Source: Calothrix sp. PCC 7507
GTDB taxonomy: Bacteria; Cyanobacteriota; Cyanobacteriia; Cyanobacteriales; Nostocaceae
Length of the DNA stretch: 64,000 bases
Assembly (NCBI RefSeq): GCF_000316575.1
Contig: NC_019682.1
Location: 62,001 to 126,000, forward strand
Direction: 5' to 3'
Below are positions 55,421-62,432 of the stretch, piece by piece (the stretch's first letter is position 1; every line of letters starts with the position of its first letter). The translations under genes and the position numbers were made by a program. The notes beneath the pieces were generated by a model that had not been told where the DNA came from, searched no databases, and saw only the letters and a list, made by a program, of their open reading frames with translations.

Positions 55421-56717
55421 AATATCTGGTAAGGTGGCTCACGAAGCTACAAAGCATTCTTACTTATCAGTGCAGATTGATCCAAATTATGTAGATGCTG
55501 CGACTCAGCCATCTGCATTTAAAGTTTATCCAAAGTTTTATAGAAGAGTGAAATTAAATCTCAATAATCCTGTTCACTCTTTTATTAGCTTAACTAGTGC
55601 TATAACCCTGGAAAAGGCATATAAAGGCGGTTTAGATAAACTGAGGGTAAATCCCTCAGCAGGCGCTTTATATCCTACAGAAGTTTATATCCAGATTCGG
55701 GGCATTCAGGGAATAGTAAATGGTATATATCACCTAGAAGTTGAGAATAATTGTCTAACACTCATCTATGAATTAATTGATGATGGATTAGATAGCTACA
55801 TTATACCAACCAAAAGTATAAATGGATTCATTTTTTTTATTAGTTGTGTTTATTATAGGTCTAGCTGGAAATATAAAAACAGGAGCATCAGATATTGCTG
55901 GTTGGATAGCGGACACCATTTAGGTGCGATCGCAGCATCAGCGTATATTCACGACAAAGACGTACAATTAGTTTTTGATTTTGATAAACTCGCTCTCAAT
56001 GCAGATTTAGGATTTGAGAATAAGGAGTTTATTACTGCGTGTGTGATTGTGGGAGAAGTGCAAGAGAAACAAGTCAGACGCTTAAGACTGAAAGTTCCTT
56101 TTGTCTGTGGTACTGATTATTTTGAAGCCAATCAATTTATTGAAGCAGGCTATCAAATAACAGCTTTGCAGCAAAGTCGCCAACAGCAACTGGTGCATCC
56201 CCAATTTCACTTTGACAAAGAGAAATTTTTCCAAACTGTCTGGAATAGGCGTTCAATTAGACGTTTTAAAAAACAGTCAACCCTGAGCGTAGTCGAACCG
56301 ACAATTTCTCAAGAAAACTATTTGCATATCTTGCAGCATCTTCAACAACCGATACCAACAGAAAATTTTGAGGAAGTAGAAATTTACTCAGTTGTGCATC
56401 GGGTAGAAGGGATGTTACCTGGGTTATATAAAGGGATGCATTTAATTAAGGCGGGCAATTTTAGTGAAAAGACTGGTTACTTGTGCATTAATCAGGCGAT
56501 TGCCAGAGATGGTGCTGTAACTTTATTTTTTGTGTCCGACTATATAAATTATCAAACTGCTATGCAAATAGCTGGTTTTTTAGGACAACGAGTTTATCTA
56601 GCTAGCAATTTTTGGGAAGTTAGTTGTAGTGGTATTGGTGCTTATTATGATGATGAAACCCAAGAATTTTTAGAAACTAATAAAGATATTCTCTATGCAA
56701 TGACAATTGGTATTTAA
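55407..56717 (+). CDS. SagB-type nitroreductase-fold oxidoreductase
   Basis: 436 residues with two nitroreductase-like halves. The first: LRVNPSAGALYPTEVYIQIR and GHHLGAIAASAYIH. The second: FFQTVWNRRSIRRFKKQST and GAVTLFFVSDYINYQTAMQI, FLGQRVYLASNFWEVSCSGI. This double arrangement is the SagB/ThcOx type of FMN enzymes, some of which oxidise azoline rings in peptides. No precursor peptide or cyclodehydratase is in sight. Part of the interdomain linker (QSTLSVVEPTIS) is encoded by a dispersed repeat (CCTGAGCGTAGTCGAA). Confidence 0.85.
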   Translation: MPQSKISGKVAHEATKHSYLSVQIDPNYVDAATQPSAFKVYPKFYRRVKLNLNNPVHSFISLTSAITLEKAYKGGLDKLRVNPSAGALYPTEVYIQIRGIQGIVNGIYHLEVENNCLTLIYELIDDGLDSYIIPTKSINGFIFFISCVYYRSSWKYKNRSIRYCWLDSGHHLGAIAASAYIHDKDVQLVFDFDKLALNADLGFENKEFITACVIVGEVQEKQVRRLRLKVPFVCGTDYFEANQFIEAGYQITALQQSRQQQLVHPQFHFDKEKFFQTVWNRRSIRRFKKQSTLSVVEPTISQENYLHILQHLQQPIPTENFEEVEIYSVVHRVEGMLPGLYKGMHLIKAGNFSEKTGYLCINQAIARDGAVTLFFVSDYINYQTAMQIAGFLGQRVYLASNFWEVSCSGIGAYYDDETQEFLETNKDILYAMTIGI

Positions 56718-56734
56718 GTTAGGAACTTAGAGAG

Positions 56735-57109
56735 ATGGCTAAAAAGAAATCTTACTCCAATGAAGATGATTCACACCCTATGCAACTGACATCGGCAGAT
56801 ATTATTCTGCGTCAGCAACTGGAATATTCTATTAGTAGATACTTTTATGAAGCGTGCGATCGCATAATTCAAAATCTGCTATCTAACTGTCGCTGGTATG
56901 TCACCACCCACGCCACTGTGATGATATTGGTGATTGAGTGTCCCGATCAAGTGACTAACTGGCGCGTCTTACAAAAAATCGTGTCAATGGGGACATTACT
57001 TGGTCAGATTGTCAGTGATGCTAAAATCCGCGTCTGTCCCCCAGAAAGTCAAGGAATACCATTTGAAATGAGGGTAGATGAACTATCAGTTTACCGGGAT
57101 TGGGCGTGA
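56735..57109 (+). CDS. Hypothetical protein, 124 aa
   Basis: Unassigned. LTSADIILRQQLEYSISRYF and RIIQNLLSNCRWYVTTHATV are followed by CPDQVTNWRVLQKIVSMGTL and ESQGIPFEMRVDELSVYRDW. Soluble, with one compact domain. It follows the SagB-type gene by 17 bases and faces hupW, so it may belong to the ankyrin-SagB operon. I recall small proteins like it in the nif/hup region of other heterocystous strains; function unknown. Confidence 0.7.
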   Translation: MAKKKSYSNEDDSHPMQLTSADIILRQQLEYSISRYFYEACDRIIQNLLSNCRWYVTTHATVMILVIECPDQVTNWRVLQKIVSMGTLLGQIVSDAKIRVCPPESQGIPFEMRVDELSVYRDWA

Positions 57110-57149
57110 TTCAATTTTGGATTTTGGATTTTAGATTTTAGATTGTTAA

Positions 57150-57623
57150 TTAATGCTGAATATTCTGCCTGATAATTGTAGCTACTTCTTCAAAAACGAG
57201 ATTGGCAGAATGTTCAACAGCAGGACTTAATTCTAAGCCTAAATCCAGATTAGCAGCTTCAATTAGGTAAACTGTCACGTCTTGGGGAAAGTCATTTTGA
57301 AAGATTTTTCGTCCTGTGGCTAAAGCATTATCCCAACGAAAATTATGCAAGTTATAACTGGGTTCCGGAAGATTTTCTAGTTCTTCACCAGGGACTTTAA
57401 ATATAGCACCAGGTTCGGAACCAGTTGAGCTTGCATCAATAATTATTAATTGTTTGCTACCTCTAGCTTGAAACATCACTTCTATTCCTGCAGTCCCACA
57501 GTCATAAACTTGGACATGAGAATGGGGATGTTCAGCTAAATATTTTTGTAGGCGTTGGGCGATGATTACGCCTACAGCGTCGTCATTGCGATTGAGATTG
57601 CCGCAACCAATTATTGTTAGCAT
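57150..57623 (-). CDS. hupW: Uptake hydrogenase maturation protease HupW
   Basis: Endoprotease that removes the C-terminal tail of HupL after nickel insertion. 157 residues of the HyaD/HybD family: MLTIIGCGNLNRNDDAVGVI with nickel-ligand acidic residue, VQVYDCGTAGIEVMF, LIIIDASSTGSEPGAI and LSPAVEHSANLVFEEVATII with the histidine ligand. It lies near hupL, its substrate (62433-64000), as in Anabaena and Nostoc. A small ORF precedes it on the same strand. Confidence 0.92.
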   Translation of the reverse strand: MLTIIGCGNLNRNDDAVGVIIAQRLQKYLAEHPHSHVQVYDCGTAGIEVMFQARGSKQLIIIDASSTGSEPGAIFKVPGEELENLPEPSYNLHNFRWDNALATGRKIFQNDFPQDVTVYLIEAANLDLGLELSPAVEHSANLVFEEVATIIRQNIQH

Positions 57624-57641
57624 CTGTTGAGTTATTATTTA

Positions 57642-57785
57642 TCATAAACCAGCATCTCGATGTGACCAAAAATCATCCCGTGCAGCTTGTTCTTCCATCA
57701 ACCTCTTTTGCTTGACTTCATTTAAATTAGCCTGACGAGCGATTCCTAATGTAGAATCAATCGCTATACTGTAAATACTCACCAT
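57642..57785 (-). CDS. 47-residue ORF upstream of hupW
   Basis: ATG at 57785 to TGA at 57642: MVSIYSIAIDSTLGIARQAN, then LNEVKQKRLMEEQAARDDFW, ending SHRDAGL. It lies 18 bases before hupW on the same strand. Charged, helical, no membrane segment. A small conserved gene near hupW in other heterocystous strains is possible, from memory only; function unknown. Confidence 0.5.
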   Translation of the reverse strand: MVSIYSIAIDSTLGIARQANLNEVKQKRLMEEQAARDDFWSHRDAGL

Positions 57786-57871
57786 AACTGTCTATTTTTA
57801 AGTTTGCTTAAGACTTTAACTTGTATATAATTATGATTATATCTGACTAGTATTTGACTTTTGAAATATAC

Positions 57872-58020
57872 GTAGTGGAACGACACGACTAAAATGATGC
57901 ATTAGACGTAGGTTGGGTGAAGCGGAGCGCAACCCAACATTAATCCGGGTGTTGGGTTACGCAAAGCCTCCACCCAACCTACAATTTTATCGCAACATTT
58001 TAGCCTTGTCGCGCCAGTAG
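57872..58020. mobile_element. 149-bp MITE with internal foldback
   Basis: The ends GTAGTGGAACGACACGACTA and the reverse complement of the right end CTACTGGCGCGACAAGGCTA form imperfect inverted repeats. The interior is the AGGTTGGGTGAAGC foldback also present at 1255-1327. A partly related repeat (GTGGGCAGTGCCCACC) follows at 58112. Confidence 0.7.
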
Positions 58021-58173
58021 TGTGTGTTAGCAAAGCGTAATGCACTCCGTCGCTTACTAAGAAGCTATAGGATTCATAGTTTATTTTTGAAATCTACGTA
58101 GTATTAGTGTTTTGGTGGGCAGTGCCCACCCTACAAATACTACAGTGCTGACTATGAAGACATTAAATGTCAA

Positions 58174-58596
58174 CTAAAACACTACGTCATATTTTTTCGC
58201 AATTTCTATTAGTTTCTCACATTGTTCTTGTCCAGCTTTAGTTAATATTGTTTGGGCTTCTTCTGGATTTTTGCCATCTGGAGGAATTAAATACTTGACG
58301 TAAAGTGAGACAAAATCAGCGACGATCGCTAAACCAGATAAACCATGTGTGTCAGCTTCTTTGCCGGCGATCGCAGCGACTAAACCTGCTTTAATTGGGT
58401 CTGGTTTAACTTTCATAAACTGGTCAACAAGTTTCGGAACGTAGTCTACAGGTTGCAAGTTATTTAACTTACTTGTATCGGGAGTAAATTTAAATCCTGC
58501 TGCTTTTGCCTGCTCAACAACACACCATTCTGTAAACTCTTGTAGTGCTGCTTCGGGAAGGCGAGGGAGATATCTGTGGAGTGCAATGTCAGACAC
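58174..58596 (-). CDS. Hypothetical cyanobacterial protein, 140 aa
   Basis: Unassigned. MSDIALHRYLPRLPEAALQE at the start, then PVDYVPKLVDQFMKVKPDPI, VAAIAGKEADTHGLSGLAIV, and ADFVSLYVKYLIPPDGKNPE. Soluble and mostly helical. It stands alone between repeats. Normal codon use and length favour a real gene, but I cannot name a family. Confidence 0.65.
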   Translation of the reverse strand: MSDIALHRYLPRLPEAALQEFTEWCVVEQAKAAGFKFTPDTSKLNNLQPVDYVPKLVDQFMKVKPDPIKAGLVAAIAGKEADTHGLSGLAIVADFVSLYVKYLIPPDGKNPEEAQTILTKAGQEQCEKLIEIAKKYDVVF

Positions 58597-58748
58597 AAGC
58601 TTACCTTATAAATTTAAGTTTTTTGAGGCGCATTAAAGCCAGCCTAACGCACTGTTTAGGGAAGTTTTAGTGTGTTACGCTACGACTATGAAATAAATCG
58701 TTTTGAAAATTGGTATAAGACAATAAGGGAGATAAATAGACAAAATTC

Positions 58749-58973
58749 ATGCCCAGAAAAATTCGGGAGTTAAAAGTTCAGATTGCATGTGAAGGATTTG
58801 TTTATCTACCCAAGCGTGGTAAAGGTAGCCACGAACGATGGCGACACCCAGTGATTAGAAAAACATTGACAATTCCTGGTAAGGATGGAGATGATGTGCC
58901 AGTATATTTAGAAAAACAGTTAGAAAAGTTATTAGCTGAAATAGCAGATTTAAGAGAGGATGAAAATTCATGA
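58749..58973 (+). CDS. hicA: HicA-type toxin
   Basis: 74 residues: MPRKIRELKVQIACEGFVYL and KRGKGSHERWRHPVIRKTLT, with the active-site His of the GKGSHERW motif, then PGKDGDDVPVYLEKQLEKLL. HicA cuts mRNA through a dsRBD-like fold. It overlaps hicB by four bases (ATGA). Confidence 0.9.
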   Translation: MPRKIRELKVQIACEGFVYLPKRGKGSHERWRHPVIRKTLTIPGKDGDDVPVYLEKQLEKLLAEIADLREDENS

Positions 58974-59188
58974 GTCGATACAGCATGATTATTCAATGGT
59001 CAGACGAAGACCAGCTTTTCTTGGTGACGATTCCAGAATTTAGCGATCGCGTGATTATGCCATGTACTCACGGCAAAACTCGTGAACAAGCAATTCACAA
59101 TGGTGAAGAAGTGATTGAAATGTACCTAGAAGCTTGGCAAGCTGAAGGTGAATCCATCCCAGAACCCCGCACACTGCAAATTGTTTGA
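58970..59188 (+). CDS. hicB: HicB-type antitoxin
   Basis: 72 residues: MSRYSMIIQWSDEDQLFLVT, PEFSDRVIMPCTHGKTREQA, HNGEEVIEMYLEAWQAEGES. This is the partial RNase-H-fold of HicB without a long DNA-binding tail. It neutralises the upstream HicA. Both genes are intact. Confidence 0.9.
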   Translation: MSRYSMIIQWSDEDQLFLVTIPEFSDRVIMPCTHGKTREQAIHNGEEVIEMYLEAWQAEGESIPEPRTLQIV

Positions 59189-59207
59189 TTAAAGTCAGTG
59201 AACAGTC

Positions 59208-59248
59208 CTAGATAAAACTGATAACTGATAACTGATAACTGATAACTG
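59208..59248. repeat. Heptad repeat (CTGATAA)
   Basis: Five tandem heptamers ending ACTGATTTAAT just before the ligase gene, matching the array at 2911-2939. Confidence 0.75.
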
Positions 59249-59256
59249 ATTTAATC

Positions 59257-59907
59257 ATGCCTCGTATTCAGCTAGCATATCCTAAAATTCCCGGTAGTAA
59301 AAATTACCCATCTGGTCGTTGTATTGCTTTTGAGAAGTACGACGGGACTAATCTACATTGGGTTTGGGAATTTGAACTTGGGTGGTACGCATTTGGAACT
59401 CGGCGCGATCGCTTCGATTTTGATGAGAAAGGAATCGCTGACTTCAACGCCGCCCATCCAGGTTTGGAAGCAGCGGCTACCGTGTTTCAAACGACTTTCG
59501 CCTCCCCCCTCGACAAACTCTTTCGGGAAAATCCTGCTTACAATAGCCCAGAAATCACCGTCTTTACCGAGTTTTTTGGTGCTAATTCCTTTGCTGGTAT
59601 GCACAAACCTGATGAACCAAAACAACTAATTCTCTTTGACGTGGAGACTAATCGCGGTATAGTTCCGCCGGAACAGTTTGTGCGAGATTTTAGTGATTTA
59701 GCGATCGCCCGCGTTGTCTATCGTGGCAAACTCACCGGACAATTTGTAGAGTATGTCCGCACTGGGAAATATGGCGTAGCTGAGGGCGTGGTTTGTAAAG
59801 GTGGTAGCAACTCTGCTGATTTGTGGATGGTAAAAATCAAAACTAATGCCTATATGAAAAAGCTACAGCAAGCCTTCCAGGATGACTGGGAAAACTATTG
59901 GGAGTAA
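59257..59907 (+). CDS. RNA ligase family protein
   Basis: 216 residues of the nucleotidyltransferase superfamily. Motif I is EKYDGTNLHWVWE with the adenylated Lys; motif III-like FTEFFGANSFAGMHKPDEPK; motif IV GVAEGVVCKGG; motif V WMVKIKTNAYMKKLQ. The short length suggests a stand-alone ligase core similar to RNA-repair ligases. RNA repair beside toxin genes is a suggestive context. A damaged partial copy lies at 60283-60392. Confidence 0.85.
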   Translation: MPRIQLAYPKIPGSKNYPSGRCIAFEKYDGTNLHWVWEFELGWYAFGTRRDRFDFDEKGIADFNAAHPGLEAAATVFQTTFASPLDKLFRENPAYNSPEITVFTEFFGANSFAGMHKPDEPKQLILFDVETNRGIVPPEQFVRDFSDLAIARVVYRGKLTGQFVEYVRTGKYGVAEGVVCKGGSNSADLWMVKIKTNAYMKKLQQAFQDDWENYWE

Positions 59908-59966
59908 TTAATGTGGATTGCTCTTTGGATGACCAATCGACGTAAAGCAATTGAAATCGTTACCAT

Positions 59967-60176
59967 TTATCTCTGCTGCATCACGCGCTTTGAACGCAAG
60001 TGCAGCAGAGATAAAAATTCTGTCAACTCAATCAGCCCTTCTGCTTCCCGTCGTTCTGCAAGGGTAAGCGCTTCGCCTGCATCTTGGCGATCTAACAGAA
60101 ATCGCAGACGCTCTTGGACAGCTTCAGGAAGTTGAAAGTGAGTCAGCTCAACAGGTATCTCAATAATTTCAGCCAT
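59967..60176 (-). CDS. Small hypothetical protein, 69 aa (antitoxin-like)
   Basis: From the ATG at 60176: MAEIIEIPVELTHFQLPEAV, QERLRFLLDRQDAGEALTLA, ERREAEGLIELTEFLSLLHL. The AERREAEGLIELTEFL segment is typical of short cyanobacterial proteins that precede HNH or Uma2 genes or act as antitoxin-like partners. No toxin follows. Function unknown. Confidence 0.55.
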   Translation of the reverse strand: MAEIIEIPVELTHFQLPEAVQERLRFLLDRQDAGEALTLAERREAEGLIELTEFLSLLHLRSKRVMQQR

Positions 60177-60263
60177 ACAAAGTACGTCTAGCAAATTTGC
60201 AACCACTTGTAGAGCCAGTGTAACTCAATGTGCGTTGTGGTAGACAATCTGATATTTGGGAAT

Positions 60264-60392
60264 TAAGCAGTGCGAAAACGCGCGATGATTCCCCCCGAAT
60301 AGTTTGTGCATGATTTTTTAGTAATATAGCGATCGCCCGCGTTGTCTATCGTGGCAAACCACCGAATAATTCGTGGAGGATGTCCGCGCTTA
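60264..60392. pseudogene. Scar joining a hupL 3' end to a partial RNA ligase copy
   Basis: 60264-60283 (TAAGCAGTGCGAAAACGCGC) is identical to the 3' end of hupL at 62434-62453. From 60286 to 60392 the sequence matches the ligase gene interior (for example GCGATCGCCCGCGTTGTCTA, equal to 59700-59719) with many changes. Neither piece is functional. No gene is seen in 60207-60515. Confidence 0.75.
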
Positions 60393-60515
60393 AGCAACTT
60401 AAAATCTCAGACTGATTGGCAACGCCTAGATGTCATGACTGATGAAGACATTTACCTATCTGACTACCCAGAAATATGAGATAATTGTTTAAATTCATAT
60501 CATATTTGAGAGTAT

Positions 60516-61211
60516 ATGGGTAGATGGTATGGGAACGTTATTTATATTGATAGAAATCCAAACAATCCAGATGAAGGTTGGGGATGGGTGGAAGTTGCAA
60601 CGGAAGATATGAAACGTTTTGCTATTCCCAACAAGCATCCGGCCATGAGAAGAGTAACCAAGCAAAAAGAAATTACAGTTACACGATATAAAGATTCAAT
60701 TCCATATACCGAAACCTATACTAATATCTATGAAGATTTTGTTCGTCCTCCATCTAGAGGCAAAGCCGGTGCAAAGAAATTCACGCTGAATATTGATGGA
60801 GATCTGGTTACAATAAAAGCCCAAAAGTCTCTAAGCATCCAAGCTATATGTGTATGGATCAAAACCTGGGCAAGTCCAAACGTTAAAATAGTTACTCCAG
60901 GCAACAGGACGCTCTCTCTCGATGGCGAGAAATTAGCTCATCAAGCTCATTTTGTTTATTTTATCCTCAATCAAGACAGCAATGCTATCAAAATAGGTCG
61001 GGCAAAAGATGTGGCAAAGAGAGTGAAATCACTTCAAACATCCAGTCCAGCAGAATTGAAGCTAATTAAGACAGTACAAGTTAAAGGAAGTGAAGAAGCT
61101 CAAAAGCTAGAACAATCACTGCATAAACAGTTCAGTGAAATTAGACTGGCTGGCGAGTGGTTCAAAGCTGAAGTAAATCTTCTGGAGTACATCAACCAGT
61201 TATCACATTAG
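60516..61211 (+). CDS. GIY-YIG nuclease-like protein (T5orf172 type)
   Basis: 231 residues. The C-terminal GIY-YIG domain: FVYFILNQDSNAIKIGRAKD with KRVKSLQTSSPAELKLIKTV and EQSLHKQFSEIRLAGEWFKA, the T5orf172 pattern. The N-terminal 130 residues (GWVEVATEDMKRFAIPNKHP, YTETYTNIYEDFVRPP) are unfamiliar and may bind DNA. Such proteins are found in phages and mobile regions. Whether it cuts DNA here is unknown. Confidence 0.8.
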   Translation: MGRWYGNVIYIDRNPNNPDEGWGWVEVATEDMKRFAIPNKHPAMRRVTKQKEITVTRYKDSIPYTETYTNIYEDFVRPPSRGKAGAKKFTLNIDGDLVTIKAQKSLSIQAICVWIKTWASPNVKIVTPGNRTLSLDGEKLAHQAHFVYFILNQDSNAIKIGRAKDVAKRVKSLQTSSPAELKLIKTVQVKGSEEAQKLEQSLHKQFSEIRLAGEWFKAEVNLLEYINQLSH

Positions 61212-61329
61212 TGGCGGTATAAAATAAATGTTAGACCGCCTGTTGCGAATTTGTCTTTTGGGCGATCTCTACGCTCAGGTAGATGACCAATCCAGTAAGC
61301 TGTAAGTGAGCGTTGTCGATGATTGTGAT

Positions 61330-61539
61330 ATGAAAACTTTTACTGCGATCGTTGAAAGAGATCCTGATACTAAGTTCTATGTTGGCTATGTCCCTGGCTT
61401 TTCTGGAGCGCATTCTCAAGGTGAAACCTTGGATGAATTGCAGGAAAATTTGCGTGAAGTTATTGAGATGCTTCTAGAGGATGAGGATCTAGTGTTCGAG
61501 ACAGAATTTGTAGGTATACAACAGATTTTGGTTCAGTAG
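61330..61539 (+). CDS. HicB-type antitoxin, second module
   Basis: 69 residues from the ATG at 61330: MKTFTAIVERDPDTKFYVGY, VPGFSGAHSQGETLDELQEN, LREVIEMLLEDEDL. Intact HicB fold. Its toxin gene starts three bases after the stop and is truncated. Confidence 0.85.
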   Translation: MKTFTAIVERDPDTKFYVGYVPGFSGAHSQGETLDELQENLREVIEMLLEDEDLVFETEFVGIQQILVQ

Positions 61540-61542
61540 ACC

Positions 61543-61659
61543 ATGAGTAATATTCCTATTCTGAAACCCCAAGAAGTTGTAAGAATATTGGAGAGCCTTG
61601 GATTTGTGGAGGTATGTCAGAGAGGCTCACACAAGCAGTTTCGACTTGACAACCTATAA
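61543..61659 (+). pseudogene. HicA-type toxin, 3' truncated
   Basis: 38 codons: MSNIPILKPQEVVRILESLG, then FVEVCQRGSHKQFRLDNL-stop. The active-site His (RGSHKQF) is kept, but the second half of HicA (about 35 residues) is missing. The truncation lies 6 bases from the end of the vapC gene on the other strand, suggesting a rearrangement junction. Confidence 0.75.
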
Positions 61660-61665
61660 AATCTT

Positions 61666-62061
61666 TCAAGGCACAATATTTATAAAACCAAATTGACGAA
61701 AGTGATGATCAAAGGTGAATGCCTGAGTCAAATGGAGTTTATTCATCACAAAAAAGCTAGAACAGTCTGTGAAACTCCAGTTTTTATCTGAGAACTGACG
61801 GAAAATCTGCCAAGTTTGTTGGATATCTTCTTCCGTTAGATAATAAATGGTGGTTAGTATATCAGAAAAGAAAGCCTCTCCTAAACTAATTGCCCTTAAA
61901 TTTTCTCCACGAGTTCTCAAAAGCGTTAGGGTTTCATCAACAATGTAATCCGTTGTTATCAATGGTTGGGTATTTTGATTGACCCATGAAGACGCTGCTT
62001 GATAATTAGTATCCGAGGGAACGATACCAGCAAACCAAGCACTAGTATCTACAAAGATCAT
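61666..62061 (-). CDS. VapC-type PIN toxin
   Basis: 131 residues, intact: MIFVDTSAWFAGIVPSDTNY, ITTDYIVDETLTLLRTRGEN, NWSFTDCSSFFVMNKLHLTQ, AFTFDHHFRQFGFINIVP. All four acidic PIN positions are present (VDTS, VDET, FTDC, TFDHHF). It cuts RNA when freed from its antitoxin. It overlaps the antitoxin by four bases. Confidence 0.88.
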   Translation of the reverse strand: MIFVDTSAWFAGIVPSDTNYQAASSWVNQNTQPLITTDYIVDETLTLLRTRGENLRAISLGEAFFSDILTTIYYLTEEDIQQTWQIFRQFSDKNWSFTDCSSFFVMNKLHLTQAFTFDHHFRQFGFINIVP

Positions 62062-62297
62062 ATTGCACTATCTGGAGGATAAAGAATCCTGTCATGATCT
62101 TTTCCGGAGAATTCATCATTGCTAACTTCTAGAGGCATGGCAGCAATTTGTGCCAAAATTTCTCCAGGAGTTTTGTTTTTAGGTTTAGCCTCAGTTGAAA
62201 TCACTGTCACCTCAACATGAGTCCCTTCGTCTAATGGAATTGGCTGTAATAGTCTGAGTATCCCATGTTCATAAACAGCTTCTATAGTTATATTCAT
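62058..62297 (-). CDS. Antitoxin of the VapBC module (DUF104-like)
   Basis: 79 residues: MNITIEAVYEHGILRLLQPI with PLDEGTHVEVTVISTEAKPK, the AF2212-like small beta-barrel found in archaeal and cyanobacterial antitoxins. The C-terminal tail NDEFSGKDHDRILYPPDSAI likely binds the toxin. It precedes vapC on the same strand. Confidence 0.82.
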   Translation of the reverse strand: MNITIEAVYEHGILRLLQPIPLDEGTHVEVTVISTEAKPKNKTPGEILAQIAAMPLEVSNDEFSGKDHDRILYPPDSAI

Positions 62298-62432
62298 AAC
62301 TTTTTCTATGTTCTAGCTATTTCCAATCATGGCATAATATCGAGCGGAGTCAAAAACAAAGCTAATGACTAACTAAAAAATTAGCCATTAGCTATAGAAG
62401 AGTGTCAACTACACCCATCGACTTATCATCCT

